64,000 bases of DNA from Pseudobutyrivibrio sp. UBA3626 (GTDB lineage: Bacteria; Bacillota; Clostridia; Lachnospirales; Lachnospiraceae): NCBI GenBank assembly GCA_002373675.1, contig DFLF01000008.1, positions 211,423-275,422 of the forward strand, given 5' to 3'. Below, in pieces: positions 34,514-44,121 of the stretch (position 1 is its first letter; each line of letters starts with the position of its first letter). Made by a program: the position numbers and the translations under genes. A model generated the notes under the pieces. It saw only the letters and a program-made list of their open reading frames with translations, searched no databases and was not told the origin of the DNA.

Positions 34514-35803
34514 TTATTCCTCAAATCTTACTTTAATAGAATTTGCATGTGCTGTCAAACCTTCGCACTGCGCAAAACTTTCAATATCGTTATGAATAGC
34601 TTCTAATGCTTCTCTGGAATATGATATTATTGAAGATTTCTTGATGAAGTCATCAACAGATAATGCAGAGAAGAATTTGGCTGTTCCATTAGTTGGAAGT
34701 ACATGATTTGGACCTGCAAAATAGTCACCAAGAGGTTCAGATGAGTACTCCCCTAAGAAGATAGCTCCGGCATTCTTTATCTTGGTCATAGTATTAAACG
34801 GGTCTTTTACAACAAGTTCTAAATGCTCGGAAGCAATTTCATTAACAGCAGATATTGCTTCATCCATATTAGAAGCAACTAGTATATATCCGTAGTTTTC
34901 AAGGGATTTACTGATTATATCTCTTCTGGACAATACTTCCAGGAATGAATCAATTTCTTTTGATACACTACTAGCAAGTTCTCTACTTGTAGTAATAAGA
35001 ATTGCTGAAGCGAGTTCATCATGCTCTGCCTGTGATAATAAATCGGCAGCAACGAATCTAGGATTAGCTGTTTCGTCAGCAAGCACAAGGATTTCAGAAG
35101 GACCGGCTATTGAATCGATGCTTACGTGTCCAAAAACCGCCTTTTTTGCTAGAGCCACATATATATTACCAGGGCCAACTATCTTATCGACCTTTGTAAT
35201 TGATTCGGTCCCAAATGCAAGAGCTGCAATAGCCTGTGCGCCACCGGCTTTATATATTACGTCTACACCGGCTTCATTTGCTGCAACCAATGTATTAGCA
35301 CATATTTTGCCGTTTTTATCACATGGAGTCGTCATATAGATTGTATTAACTCCAGCTACTTTTGCTGGAACTACATTCATTAGAACGCTTGATGGATATA
35401 CGGCTTTGCCACCAGGAACATAAACTCCTACTTTGTCAAGACTTGTAACCTTTTGCCCTAGAATAATACCATCATTATTATCAAACCAGCTGTTTTGTAA
35501 TTGTTTTTCGTGAAATGATTTGATATTAACAAGTGCTTTTCTGATTACTTTAATTAATTTCTCATCAACTTCGTTATAAGCTTCTTCTAATTCTTCTTTT
35601 GTAACGATTATATTATCACTATTAATAGTCGCCTTATCGAACTTTAAAGTATAGTCAAATAAAGCTTTATCGCCATTTTCTTTGACATTATCTATTATAG
35701 CTTTAACATCTTTTTCATAAGAATCATAGCTTGTAGGGCTTCTTTTAAGAAGGTTTTCTAATAAGTCTTTTGTATTTTCCTTGTTTAGATTAAGTATTCT
35801 CAT
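34514..35803 (-). CDS. hisD: Histidinol dehydrogenase HisD
   Basis: HisD oxidises histidinol to histidine in two NAD-dependent steps. The 429-residue length is typical. Signatures are VYVPGGKAVYPSSVLMNVVPA near residue 128, KIVGPGNIYVALAKK near residue 205, AGPSEILVLAD, and the catalytic Glu-His pair in ASEHLEL near residue 325. GPNHVLPT near residue 360 supplies a zinc-site His. It lies 17 bp after hisG. Confidence 0.97.
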   Translation of the reverse strand: MRILNLNKENTKDLLENLLKRSPTSYDSYEKDVKAIIDNVKENGDKALFDYTLKFDKATINSDNIIVTKEELEEAYNEVDEKLIKVIRKALVNIKSFHEKQLQNSWFDNNDGIILGQKVTSLDKVGVYVPGGKAVYPSSVLMNVVPAKVAGVNTIYMTTPCDKNGKICANTLVAANEAGVDVIYKAGGAQAIAALAFGTESITKVDKIVGPGNIYVALAKKAVFGHVSIDSIAGPSEILVLADETANPRFVAADLLSQAEHDELASAILITTSRELASSVSKEIDSFLEVLSRRDIISKSLENYGYILVASNMDEAISAVNEIASEHLELVVKDPFNTMTKIKNAGAIFLGEYSSEPLGDYFAGPNHVLPTNGTAKFFSALSVDDFIKKSSIISYSREALEAIHNDIESFAQCEGLTAHANSIKVRFEE

Positions 35804-35820
35804 TTTTACACCTTTATTAA

Positions 35821-36468
35821 TTATTCTTGTAACGCTTGTTTCAACTCATATATAAGTCGGGTTATCCTTTCATTTTCCATTCTCATACTAACCTGATTAA
35901 CCACAACTCTGGCTGATAAATCGCACACTTCTTCTAATACACTAAGACCATTTTCCCTAAGAGTTGAACCAGTCTCTACTATATCACATATTACATCAGA
36001 AAGTTCAACAATTGGAGCAAGTTCAATAGAGCCATTTAGTTTAATGATTTCAACTGTCTGATATTTCTTATTGTAGAAATAGTCTTTTGCAATTCTAGGA
36101 TATTTGGTTGCAACTCTTATTAATTCCTGATGTTTTAGAAGTTCTTTCGCTTCTTTAGGCCCGCAGATGCACATTTTACATTTTCCAAATCCAAGATCTA
36201 ATACTTCTAATATATTTCTATTCTCTTCTAATATGGTATCTCTTCCAACAACACCTATATCTGCGGCGCCATACTCCACATATGTTGGAACATCCGGACC
36301 CTTTGCCAGAAAAAATCTTAATTTATATTCTTCGTTTACAAATATAAGCTTACGGGTCTTTTTGTCCTGCATTTCAGTACATGTTATTCCGATTTTTTCG
36401 AAAAGCTCCATTGTAGATTTGGCAAGCCTTCCTTTACCAAGAGCTATTGTTAGATATTTCTCGTTCAT
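35821..36468 (-). CDS. hisG: ATP phosphoribosyltransferase, short form HisG
   Basis: HisG starts histidine synthesis by joining ATP and PRPP. At 215 residues it is the short form, which lacks the C-terminal regulatory domain and works with HisZ. Signatures are LTIALGKGRLAKSTMELF at the start, DVPTYVEYGAADIGVVGRD near residue 60 and DIVETGSTLRENGL near residue 160, the PRPP-binding loop. Its start overlaps the hisZ stop by one base, consistent with a stoichiometric HisG-HisZ complex. Confidence 0.96.
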   Translation of the reverse strand: MNEKYLTIALGKGRLAKSTMELFEKIGITCTEMQDKKTRKLIFVNEEYKLRFFLAKGPDVPTYVEYGAADIGVVGRDTILEENRNILEVLDLGFGKCKMCICGPKEAKELLKHQELIRVATKYPRIAKDYFYNKKYQTVEIIKLNGSIELAPIVELSDVICDIVETGSTLRENGLSVLEEVCDLSARVVVNQVSMRMENERITRLIYELKQALQE

Positions 36469-37646
36469 TATTTAATCTCCATAACTGTTACATTTTCATC
36501 TTCGTATAAAGCTTTAGCTTTATCAAAATCATCTTTAAGTAAGATTAATTCAACAATATTGCTTTGTTTTCTAAGCTTTATTGCTTCATTTATTGCTTTT
36601 TTTCTATCACATGATTTATAACATATGATTATTTTGTTGCTTTTTTCTATGTATAGAATATTCTGTCTGTCAAGAGCAAGCTGCAATTGGTCAACGAATA
36701 TACCAAATCCAATAGCTGGTCTCTTATTTCCAAAATTAGAAAGGAGATTATCATATCTTCCGCCTGTAACAATAGGCTCGCCACTTTTGTATGTATAGCC
36801 AGCAAATGTGATTCCTGTATAATAATCATATTCGCTTAAACTTCCTGTTTCGAAGGAAATATACTTTTCCACACCATATTTTCTTAGCACTTCATATAAA
36901 TCATTAAGATAATTAAGGGATTTGCTAAGAATCTTGTATTGATTTGCTTTGTCTAAGAGTCTATTCCAGTCATCAGAACCCGGTGTATACATCTTGCAAA
37001 TTGATAGAAACATATCAATTAAATCTTTACTGGTATTATTGGATTCTAAAAATTCTTCTAATCCAAATACATTACGATTAAGCATGTATTCCCGAATTGT
37101 TTCTGTATCATCCTCATCAAACTTTCCTATGTCTATTAAGCCTTTGAAAATATCTGCATGCCCTACGCTAATCTGAAAGTCATCTAATTTACATGATTTT
37201 AAGGCATTTACAATAATAGATATTATTTCGGCATCAGAATCAATGGATTCTTCGCCAATCAATTCTCCGCCAAACTGGCATGATTCTTTGAGGCGTCCCT
37301 GATATCTTCTGTTATTAGCAAAAACGTTTCCTACATAAAAGAGCCTGATTACTTTATCATCAGTAAAATATTTAGACACGGCTCTTGCAATTGATGGGGT
37401 AAAATCAGGTCTTAACACCAGTGTATTCCCATCCTTGTCAAAGAATTTGTACAAATCTTTTGATTTTCTAAGAGTTATATCCTTATAATATACGCTCATA
37501 TACTCAAAAGTTGGTGTTTCTATATTGTCATAACCATAAGTTTTAATCAAATCTTTGAGCTGTTTTATAATAACTTCTCTTTTCTCAATTTCCTCATTAT
37601 AAATATCTCGTACTCCTTCGGGAGTATGCAATATGGTTTTTTTCAT
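36468..37646 (-). CDS. hisZ: ATP phosphoribosyltransferase regulatory subunit HisZ
   Basis: HisZ resembles histidyl-tRNA synthetase but has lost aminoacylation and instead activates short HisG. The 392-residue product has class II synthetase motifs (TPEGVRDIYNEE, LRPDFTPSIARAV, SFETGSLSEYDYYTGITFAGY, VTGGRYDNLLSNFG). The adjacent short HisG supports HisZ over HisS. It is the first gene of the his operon, and a near-consensus promoter lies about 90 bases upstream. AAGGAG precedes the ATG. Confidence 0.95.
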   Translation of the reverse strand: MKKTILHTPEGVRDIYNEEIEKREVIIKQLKDLIKTYGYDNIETPTFEYMSVYYKDITLRKSKDLYKFFDKDGNTLVLRPDFTPSIARAVSKYFTDDKVIRLFYVGNVFANNRRYQGRLKESCQFGGELIGEESIDSDAEIISIIVNALKSCKLDDFQISVGHADIFKGLIDIGKFDEDDTETIREYMLNRNVFGLEEFLESNNTSKDLIDMFLSICKMYTPGSDDWNRLLDKANQYKILSKSLNYLNDLYEVLRKYGVEKYISFETGSLSEYDYYTGITFAGYTYKSGEPIVTGGRYDNLLSNFGNKRPAIGFGIFVDQLQLALDRQNILYIEKSNKIIICYKSCDRKKAINEAIKLRKQSNIVELILLKDDFDKAKALYEDENVTVMEIK

Positions 37647-37735
37647 AGAGTCTCCTTGTTAAATAGAACTTTGATTTAGTAAACAGTATATATTCACTTT
37701 ATCGCTTTACTACGCTAACACATTAATCTGATAAC

Positions 37736-37764
37736 ATAATAAAATATATAGTGTATTCTGTCAA
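37736..37764 (-). promoter_or_regulatory. Sigma-A promoter of the his operon
   Basis: On the minus strand TTGACA and TATTAT are 17 bases apart. The -35 box overlaps the recU stop codon. The leader to the hisZ ATG is only about 80 bases, too short for a T-box, so control by a regulator protein or no attenuation is more likely. Confidence 0.75.
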
Positions 37765-38294
37765 TCTTTTTCTTCTAATTCTTTACTTATCATATCAAGA
37801 TATGGCACTAAAAGATTGCCTTTTCTCTTGAAGAAATGACTATTATCCAATTCATCAAATCTAATACTTTTTCTGCCGCCATTAAGTGCTCTATTATTAT
37901 ACTTTTCGATTTCGTCAAAGGATAAATAATAATATATTTCTTTTTTGGTATAGTAGATTATTATAAATGCAATTCCATCCTGAACTATAAACTCTCTCAT
38001 GAAATCAATCTGATGTTCGTGTATATTATGCATAGGAAATGTGTCGGTATTACACTCTTTTGCATCAAAACAAACTGGAATACCCTGAACAGCTCCGATA
38101 TAATCTACAGTACTCTTCTTCTCAAAATATGCTAAAGTGATTTGCTTTGTAGAAGAATCAATATTAATTGGCGTAATTGGTGTGGGAATCTTCTGTATTA
38201 ACGCAAGTTTATTTTCTTTATACACATCATTGGTCTTATTAATCATTTCTTCAAGGAAAGAGCCTCTAAGACCTCTAGAATTCCATGTTGCCAT
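37761..38294 (-). CDS. recU: Holliday junction resolvase RecU
   Basis: RecU cuts four-way junctions in recombination and segregation in Gram-positive bacteria. The 177-residue product begins with the family-typical N-terminus TWNSRGLRGSFLEEMIN. The nuclease core VDYIGAVQGIPVCFDAKEC (near residue 80) holds the Asp and the D-x-K pair of the PD-(D/E)xK fold. IHEHQIDFM follows. It overlaps the upstream RluA-family gene by 20 bp. RecU in Bacillus pairs with a PBP gene; here it is next to a pseudouridine synthase instead. Confidence 0.9.
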   Translation of the reverse strand: MATWNSRGLRGSFLEEMINKTNDVYKENKLALIQKIPTPITPINIDSSTKQITLAYFEKKSTVDYIGAVQGIPVCFDAKECNTDTFPMHNIHEHQIDFMREFIVQDGIAFIIIYYTKKEIYYYLSFDEIEKYNNRALNGGRKSIRFDELDNSHFFKRKGNLLVPYLDMISKELEEKD

Positions 38295-39237
38295 ATTTAT
38301 CCTCTATTATTTGCTTCATTACTTCTGGTAAAGGGGCTTTAATCTCAATTTCCTTATAAATTGTGATATATGAATGTAGAGCCTGGGAATTAAGATTGTA
38401 TTTATCTTTATAATAATTATTGATTTTGTTATCACCATACTTAATATCACCAATAATTGGATGATTAATTGATGATAAATGTGCCCTAATCTGATGGGTT
38501 TTACCTGTTATCAAGTGAATCCTAAGAAGGCTTATATCATTATTTGACGAAATAACTTTAATATCTGTTTCTATTTGAGGCTCATTTCCATCAGCAATAA
38601 TTTTAACCATATTTGTTCTTTTATTCTTTGTTAAAGAGCCTTTCAATAGAATGTCTTTTGCTACTTTGCCTTTAACAATACAAATATAGTATTTATCTAT
38701 GGTTCTTTCCTTAAGAGCAAGGGATAATTCCTGTTGGCCTTGCAACGTCTTAGCTCCAAGAATTACGCCTGTTGTATTGTAATCTAGCCGGTTGCTGATT
38801 GAAGGATGAAATAACCTGTAATCTTCTATTGAATAGTTTCTTTCGTTTATAAGATAAGAAATGATATACTCATTAATTGATATGTCACTTGCTTTACTCT
38901 TCTGAGATAACATACCAGCCGGTTTATTACAGGCAATTATATTATCATCTTCATATATTACATCAAGATTATAATTAAGTCTCTTTAAATAATTATACTC
39001 ATCAGCGCTATTATCAAGACCTCTCATTTTGTCAAATGTTTCATCAGAGAAGAATACTTTAATAGTATCCCCCTCTAAGAGTATAGAACTACCATCATCT
39101 TTCTTGTCATTTAAGATGATATTCTTCTTTCTAAGCATTTTATAGATAAAGCCATTAGAAGATGCACTAAAGTATTTCTTTAAGAATTTATCAAATCTTT
39201 GATTTGCAGCTGAAGAATCAATAATTATTTCTTTCAT
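38275..39237 (-). CDS. RluA-family pseudouridine synthase
   Basis: The 320-residue protein has an N-terminal S4 RNA-binding region (RFDKFLKKYFSASSNGFIYKML) and a catalytic domain with SNRLDYNTTGVILGAKT near residue 143, where Asp is the nucleophile. ITGKTHQIRAHLSSINHP near residue 240 is a second family motif. It is a paralogue of the RluD-like gene at 19594, and RluC is a reasonable guess. It overlaps recU by 20 bp and follows the HAD gene by 35 bp. Confidence 0.88.
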   Translation of the reverse strand: MKEIIIDSSAANQRFDKFLKKYFSASSNGFIYKMLRKKNIILNDKKDDGSSILLEGDTIKVFFSDETFDKMRGLDNSADEYNYLKRLNYNLDVIYEDDNIIACNKPAGMLSQKSKASDISINEYIISYLINERNYSIEDYRLFHPSISNRLDYNTTGVILGAKTLQGQQELSLALKERTIDKYYICIVKGKVAKDILLKGSLTKNKRTNMVKIIADGNEPQIETDIKVISSNNDISLLRIHLITGKTHQIRAHLSSINHPIIGDIKYGDNKINNYYKDKYNLNSQALHSYITIYKEIEIKAPLPEVMKQIIEDKYGNMEF

Positions 39238-39272
39238 TAACTATTCCTTTAATAATCCTATGATAATGGAAG

Positions 39273-39923
39273 CTATAATACTTCTGTAAAATCTTTTATA
39301 TAATAATCTGCAGTTTCTCTAATAAGCTCTTCTCCATATGCCTTAATGCTTCTCTTGTCATATACAGCGACGCTTCTCATATTGGCATCGTTTACAGCTT
39401 TAATAACAGGGTATAAATCATCAAATACGATGATATATTCCGGCTCTACATCGAGCCTTCTTGCAGTCTCTTGAAATATATATGGAGTATCCTTATTAGT
39501 ATTGAGGCTGTCGGCTGTAATAACAAGGTCAATATAATCATACAAACCATTATTCTTAAGTCCTGCTTCAATTAATTCATGGGAATTACTTGTAACGATT
39601 GCTGTCTTAACGTTATTATCTTTTAAATGACTTAGTAATTTCTTGGCACCCTTTTTAGCTTTGACAGTTTTTTTATACGCGTCATATGCCATGTTATGCC
39701 ATATTTCTACAAGCTCTTCGGGAGTTTCTTTGGTGTTGAATTTCTCATGGAAGAATTCTGCCACCTGATTAAAACTTAGGCCATCAAGCCAGTTCTGAAG
39801 ATTGTCAGGATGTGACATATTCCTTTCTTTCATGAAATCAATATCAATTTGATGCCATACTCCATTAGAATCAAGTAATGTACCGTCTACATCAAAAATT
39901 GCCGCTTTAATATTACTTAGCAT
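39273..39923 (-). CDS. HAD-superfamily phosphatase (beta-phosphoglucomutase-like)
   Basis: This is a HAD hydrolase with DxDGT nucleophile motif AIFDVDGTLLDS at residues 8-19, the Ser/Thr motif IVTSNSHELIEAG near residue 97, and the acidic motif IIVFDDLYPVIKAV near residue 157. Residues 16-85 form a helical cap. The ATG at 39923 has GGAG 6 bases upstream and gives 216 residues. The substrate is unknown. A terminator lies just upstream, so it starts a new unit. Confidence 0.85.
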   Translation of the reverse strand: MLSNIKAAIFDVDGTLLDSNGVWHQIDIDFMKERNMSHPDNLQNWLDGLSFNQVAEFFHEKFNTKETPEELVEIWHNMAYDAYKKTVKAKKGAKKLLSHLKDNNVKTAIVTSNSHELIEAGLKNNGLYDYIDLVITADSLNTNKDTPYIFQETARRLDVEPEYIIVFDDLYPVIKAVNDANMRSVAVYDKRSIKAYGEELIRETADYYIKDFTEVL

Positions 39924-39948
39924 ACATACTCCTTTACTATCAAAGAAA

Positions 39949-39973
39949 AAAGAGTGTGTATTCCACACTCTTT
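39949..39973 (-). terminator. Intrinsic terminator after the coiled-coil gene
   Basis: AAAGAGTGTG and CACACTCTTT form a perfect 10-bp stem with a five-base loop. On the minus strand it is followed by TTT. It lies 4 bp after the stop of the gene at 39978. Confidence 0.88.
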
Positions 39974-39977
39974 GTAA

Positions 39978-40679
39978 TTAATCCTGGTTAAAGAATACAT
40001 CAGGAACATCTATCCCCTTGTTGCTACTGTCATCTTTCTCGGAAGAATTCTTAGATGAAACATCTGTATTGACGGTTTCAACTGGCACATCCTCCTGGAA
40101 AGTTGAATTAGCAACCTGTTCTGCAATAACTGGTTGTGCCTCAGCTGGTGCAAGTTCATTTCTGTTAGAAACAACAATATCAAGATAACCCTGCATTTGA
40201 TTGAGATAGCTATCTGCTTTCTGCCTGGTTTGTTCCATTGTAGCTGTCATTATCTCTTGAACAATCTTAAGCTGATTATCTGTATATGCTATCGCGCTTT
40301 CTTTAATTCCATTAGCTTCAAGAGTTGCTTTGTTAAGAATCTGCTCAGCTTCTTTAGAAGCAACAAGTACTACTTCATTAGCACGGGCATATGCCTGTTG
40401 CATAATTTGATGTTCTGATACAAGTTGATCTGTTTGAATCTCAGCCTCTTTTATAATAGCATCTGCTTTCTTTCTTGCATCAGCCAAAATATATTCCTGG
40501 TTATTAATAATTCTCTGATATTGTCTTATCTCATCAGGAATTGTAGCCCTCAAATCCTCAATATAGCTTTCTAAATCATCTCGATTAACTACAATAGAAT
40601 CTGCTTTAAATGGAGCATTCTTACATCCATCAACAAAATCCTGTAATTCATTAATCATATCTTCAATTTTACTAGCCAT
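39978..40679 (-). CDS. Coiled-coil protein, DivIVA-like / ATP synthase subunit E-like
   Basis: The 233-residue product is mostly helical, with a long coiled coil at about residues 45-170 (QEYILADARKKADAIIKEAEIQTDQL). It resembles the C-terminal half of DivIVA-type proteins and the stalk subunits of V-type ATPases. A Pro/Ala and Ser/Asp-rich tail follows. It has no N-terminal membrane-binding motif like that of DivIVA. A family of this type is conserved beside coaD in related Clostridia; its function is not known. It begins 18 bp after coaD and ends at a strong terminator. Confidence 0.65.
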   Translation of the reverse strand: MASKIEDMINELQDFVDGCKNAPFKADSIVVNRDDLESYIEDLRATIPDEIRQYQRIINNQEYILADARKKADAIIKEAEIQTDQLVSEHQIMQQAYARANEVVLVASKEAEQILNKATLEANGIKESAIAYTDNQLKIVQEIMTATMEQTRQKADSYLNQMQGYLDIVVSNRNELAPAEAQPVIAEQVANSTFQEDVPVETVNTDVSSKNSSEKDDSSNKGIDVPDVFFNQD

Positions 40680-40697
40680 AATACTTATTCTCCTTAA

Positions 40698-41171
40698 TTA
40701 TTTATATATAGATTTTATAATAGGAACTATTATTTCCGGTACAAATTCACTTAAATTACCGTGAAGCATTGCATGCTGCCTTACAACAGTAGAACTAAGA
40801 TAAGAGTACTTAGAATCTGATGCAAGCATTATGGTCTCTACGTCACTGACTTGTGACTTATAAATACTTGCAAGTGATGCTTCATACTCATAATCTATTG
40901 TGTTTCTCACACCTCTAATTATAACATCAATATTATTATTAGCAATATAATCAGATGTTAAGCCTGAATAAGTGTCAATAACAACACCGGGAACGTCTTT
41001 GGTGACAAGCTTAATCATTTCTATTCTATCTTCTAGAGAATATGTAATGTTCTTTTCTCTATTATCAATAACAAGAATAACTAAAGTATCACATAGCTTA
41101 GATGCTCTTCTAATTATATCTATATGACCGTTTGTAATTGGATCAAAACTCCCAGGATAAATCCCTTTCAT
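40698..41171 (-). CDS. coaD: Phosphopantetheine adenylyltransferase CoaD
   Basis: CoaD adenylates 4'-phosphopantetheine in coenzyme A synthesis. The 157-residue length is normal. Signatures are MKGIYPGSFDPITNGHIDII at the start, which contains the TxGH-type nucleotide site, then VIIRGVRNTIDYEYE near residue 86, and SSTVVRQHA near residue 128. It follows rsmD by 11 bp, the usual rsmD-coaD pair. Confidence 0.97.
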   Translation of the reverse strand: MKGIYPGSFDPITNGHIDIIRRASKLCDTLVILVIDNREKNITYSLEDRIEMIKLVTKDVPGVVIDTYSGLTSDYIANNNIDVIIRGVRNTIDYEYEASLASIYKSQVSDVETIMLASDSKYSYLSSTVVRQHAMLHGNLSEFVPEIIVPIIKSIYK

Positions 41172-41182
41172 ATGACGCTTCC

Positions 41183-41734
41183 TTAATATCTCTTTCTTAA
41201 GAATAAATGTTTATTGGTTTTATATTCTTTAATTCTTTCAAGTTCTAATGAGTATTTATTCAGATAAGTAAAATCAGTGTTCAAATCAGCCTCTACTATA
41301 ATAAGACCATCATTTCTTATAATACTTGATTCGTCTAAATATTTTAAGATATCCCTTTCAAATCCCTTATTATATGGAGGATCAAGAAATACAATATCAA
41401 AGCTGTTATCTTTAAATCTTTTAATTGCACTAAATACATTATCACATATTACATTAGAATTATCTTCTAGACGACATCTTTTTATATTGCTATTAATACA
41501 ATCAATCGCCAATCTGTAATTATCTACAAATGTTGCAGATGAAGCATATCTGGATAAAGCTTCTATTCCAATTTGTCCACTACCTGAAAACAAATCAAGA
41601 AAATCACTATCAACTACTTCATCGCTTATTATATTAAATAAAGTCTCTTTTATTCTATCTGTAGTAGGTCTTGTGTTGTCACCTTTGATTGTGTCTAGGT
41701 TAAGACGTCTACATTTTCCTGCAATAACTCTCAT
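41183..41734 (-). CDS. rsmD: 16S rRNA (guanine-966-N2) methyltransferase RsmD
   Basis: RsmD methylates G966 of 16S rRNA. The 183-residue product has MRVIAGKCRRL at the start, RPTTDRIKETLFNII, the SAM-binding motif FLDLFSGSGQIGIEAL near residue 43 and the catalytic DPPY in FLDPPYNKG near residue 118. It lies 11 bp upstream of coaD and 3 bp after the cinA-like gene. Confidence 0.96.
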   Translation of the reverse strand: MRVIAGKCRRLNLDTIKGDNTRPTTDRIKETLFNIISDEVVDSDFLDLFSGSGQIGIEALSRYASSATFVDNYRLAIDCINSNIKRCRLEDNSNVICDNVFSAIKRFKDNSFDIVFLDPPYNKGFERDILKYLDESSIIRNDGLIIVEADLNTDFTYLNKYSLELERIKEYKTNKHLFLRKRY

Positions 41735-41737
41735 ATA

Positions 41738-42223
41738 TTATAAATCATTTTTTAGAACATATAGCAACAATTTAAATGCTGCAATTGTTGTTTTCAGTCT
41801 AATTTTATCTCTGTTACCTCTAAAATGGTATTTTCTTACAATAACATGTTCTCTTGAAGCGCAACTAATGTATACAGTACCTACTTTCGTATTGTATTCA
41901 TCGCTTTTAGGGCCGGCGACCCCTGTTGTGGCAAGGGCATAATCTGTATCAGATACATATAGTATTCCTTTAGCCATTTCTCTTGCAACAGGATATGATG
42001 CAACACCGTTTTTGGCTATAATAACAGGATCTACTAACAGATTCTTTACTTTAGAAAAGCTGGAATATGTAACAAATCCTTCTTCATATACAAGGGATGC
42101 GCCAGGCACGCTTACAAGGCGTTCTGCTATCATTCCGCCAGTAAGGGATTCAGCAGTTGCAAGATTTAGACCATGCTTTTTTAATTTTTTTACACATTTC
42201 TTAGCAAGTTTATATTCATCCAT
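41738..42223 (-). CDS. CinA C-terminal domain protein (nicotinamide-nucleotide amidohydrolase PncC-like)
   Basis: The 161-residue product is the stand-alone C-terminal domain of CinA, which deamidates NMN in pyridine nucleotide recycling. Signatures are ATAESLTGGMIAERLVSVPGAS near residue 22, FVTYSSFSKVKNLLV and TTGVAGP near residue 108. The N-terminal molybdopterin-like domain of full CinA is absent. It lies between pgsA and rsmD with 3-bp gaps, so translation is coupled. Confidence 0.9.
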   Translation of the reverse strand: MDEYKLAKKCVKKLKKHGLNLATAESLTGGMIAERLVSVPGASLVYEEGFVTYSSFSKVKNLLVDPVIIAKNGVASYPVAREMAKGILYVSDTDYALATTGVAGPKSDEYNTKVGTVYISCASREHVIVRKYHFRGNRDKIRLKTTIAAFKLLLYVLKNDL

Positions 42224-42226
42224 ATC

Positions 42227-42793
42227 TTAGATATTCTCCATAAGAATACTCTTATTCTTAACTAAATAATCGATTAAAGATACAACTGTAAGTATAAGTG
42301 AAGCATAAATAAGTACAATTTCAACATATATAATTATACTACCAATCAATGTTCCGGCAAAGAAATATGATAGATTAAGAATCAGAACAATTATCATAAT
42401 CATCTGGAAAGTAGTTTTGACTTTGCCCCACATACTGGCTGCAATAACAACTCCATTATCACTGGCAATCAATCTAAATCCGCTAATAATGAATTCTCTT
42501 GAAATAATAACAATAACAATCCATGCATCAATCTGATCTGAAGCCACAAGGCATATCAGTGCAGAACAAACTAGCAGTTTGTCAGCAAGGGGATCCATAA
42601 ATTTGCCGAAATTAGTAACTAAATTCTCTTTTCTTGCAATTTTACCATCAAGCATATCTGTAATTGAAGCCACACAAAAAATTACTTCAGCAATAATCCT
42701 AAATGTAAAGCTTTCAGGTTCAAATAACATGAAAAATACAAAGAAAGGAATTAGAATTACCCGAAAAAGTGTTAACTTGTTAGGTACATTCAT
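42227..42793 (-). CDS. pgsA: CDP-diacylglycerol-glycerol-3-phosphate phosphatidyltransferase PgsA
   Basis: PgsA makes phosphatidylglycerol phosphate in the membrane. The 188-residue protein has about five membrane segments and the CDP-alcohol phosphotransferase signature from MLDGKIARKENL to FMDPLADK (residues ~45-70), with all conserved Asp and Gly. It overlaps the rimO stop by one base, part of the tight rimO-pgsA-cinA-rsmD-coaD run. Confidence 0.96.
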   Translation of the reverse strand: MNVPNKLTLFRVILIPFFVFFMLFEPESFTFRIIAEVIFCVASITDMLDGKIARKENLVTNFGKFMDPLADKLLVCSALICLVASDQIDAWIVIVIISREFIISGFRLIASDNGVVIAASMWGKVKTTFQMIMIIVLILNLSYFFAGTLIGSIIIYVEIVLIYASLILTVVSLIDYLVKNKSILMENI

Positions 42794-44115
42794 TATATAA
42801 TCTCTCCTATCAAATCATATTCATTAAAAGAAGTAACCTTTCCTCTGACAAAATCACCGGAATTAAGTACTCTGTCAGAGTTTAAGAAGAATAATCCATC
42901 CACCTCAGGAGCATCTCTATAGGTTCTTCCAATATATACATTATCATCAACAAGTTTACCCTCAATAAACACGTCAAGCTCCTGCCCAATTAATTTCTCG
43001 TTGTTGGCAGTGGAAATTGCTTGTTGAATCTCCATTATTTTATCTCTTCTAAAATCTTTTACTTCATTATCAATCTGATTGTCCATGTCATAAGCTTTAG
43101 TTCCCTCTTCTCTTGAGTATGAGAATACGCCTAAACGATCAAATTGACTTTCTTTTACAAATTCTAAAAGATTATTATAATCAGCGTCAGTTTCTCCGGG
43201 AAAACCAGCTATTAGTGTTGTTCTAATAACAATATCAGGTATTCTTTCCCTAAGTTTATTAATTATTTTATTAAGACTAATAGAATCAGTCTTTCGTCCC
43301 ATTAATTTTAATATTTTGTCACTGCAATGTTGTATAGGCATATCAATATAGTGACAAACCTTATTGTTTCTAACAATTGAAGAAATAAGCTTTTCATCTA
43401 TTTCCTCAGGGTAACAATATAATAGTCTAATCCATCTTAAATCTTCTATCTCCTGGAGCCGGTCTAATAATTCTGGTAACATCTTCTTATTGTAAATGTC
43501 CATTCCATATACAGTAGTTTCCTGTGCCACAAGAATTAGTTCCTTTACACCCTGTGAGACTAAGACTCTTGCTTCTGATACTACATCTTCAATAGGAACT
43601 GATCTGTAATTGCCACGAAGTGATGGAATAATACAATATGTGCATCTCTTATTACAGCCTTCTGCAATCTTAAGAAATGCGAAGTGACCGCCTGTTGAAA
43701 GCATTCTTTTCTGGGGATTAACCAGTTTATCAAGGCTCTTTATATAAATGTTCTCGCCTTTTTTCGCAAAAACATTATTAATGGCATCAACTATCTCATC
43801 ATAAGAATTTGTGCCGAGCACTGCATCAACCTCAGGAAGTTGTTCACTAAACTCCTTACTAAAGCGTTGAGACAAGCAACCTGTTACAATTAAAGCTTTA
43901 AGCTTTCCTTCTTCTTTGAGTTTGCCATATTCAATTATTGAGTTGATGCTTTCTTCCATGGCATCATGTATAAAAGAACAAGTATTAACAATAATTATGT
44001 CAGCTTCATTCTCGTTATCAATTATTGTATGGCCGGCATCATCTAATAATCCAAGCATTTTCTCAGAATCTACAAGATTCTTGTCACAGCCTAGTGATGC
44101 AAAAAATATTTTCAT
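42793..44115 (-). CDS. rimO: Ribosomal protein S12 methylthiotransferase RimO
   Basis: RimO adds a methylthio group to an Asp of ribosomal protein S12. The 440-residue length is normal. The N-terminal UPF0004 domain has SLGCDKNLVDSEKMLGLL and NTCSFIHDA. The radical SAM cluster motif is CNKRCTYCIIPSLRGNYRS near residue 154. A C-terminal TRAM domain is seen, with GRTYRDAPEVDGLFFL. The YRDAPEVDG string distinguishes RimO from MiaB. It lies 6 bp after rpoZ. Confidence 0.95.
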   Translation of the reverse strand: MKIFFASLGCDKNLVDSEKMLGLLDDAGHTIIDNENEADIIIVNTCSFIHDAMEESINSIIEYGKLKEEGKLKALIVTGCLSQRFSKEFSEQLPEVDAVLGTNSYDEIVDAINNVFAKKGENIYIKSLDKLVNPQKRMLSTGGHFAFLKIAEGCNKRCTYCIIPSLRGNYRSVPIEDVVSEARVLVSQGVKELILVAQETTVYGMDIYNKKMLPELLDRLQEIEDLRWIRLLYCYPEEIDEKLISSIVRNNKVCHYIDMPIQHCSDKILKLMGRKTDSISLNKIINKLRERIPDIVIRTTLIAGFPGETDADYNNLLEFVKESQFDRLGVFSYSREEGTKAYDMDNQIDNEVKDFRRDKIMEIQQAISTANNEKLIGQELDVFIEGKLVDDNVYIGRTYRDAPEVDGLFFLNSDRVLNSGDFVRGKVTSFNEYDLIGEII

Positions 44116-44121
44116 AAAGAA

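Noticed and set aside
37650..37735. T-box or attenuator in the his leader
   Set aside because: The leader is only about 80 bases, and no T-box sequence or long antiterminator pair was seen.
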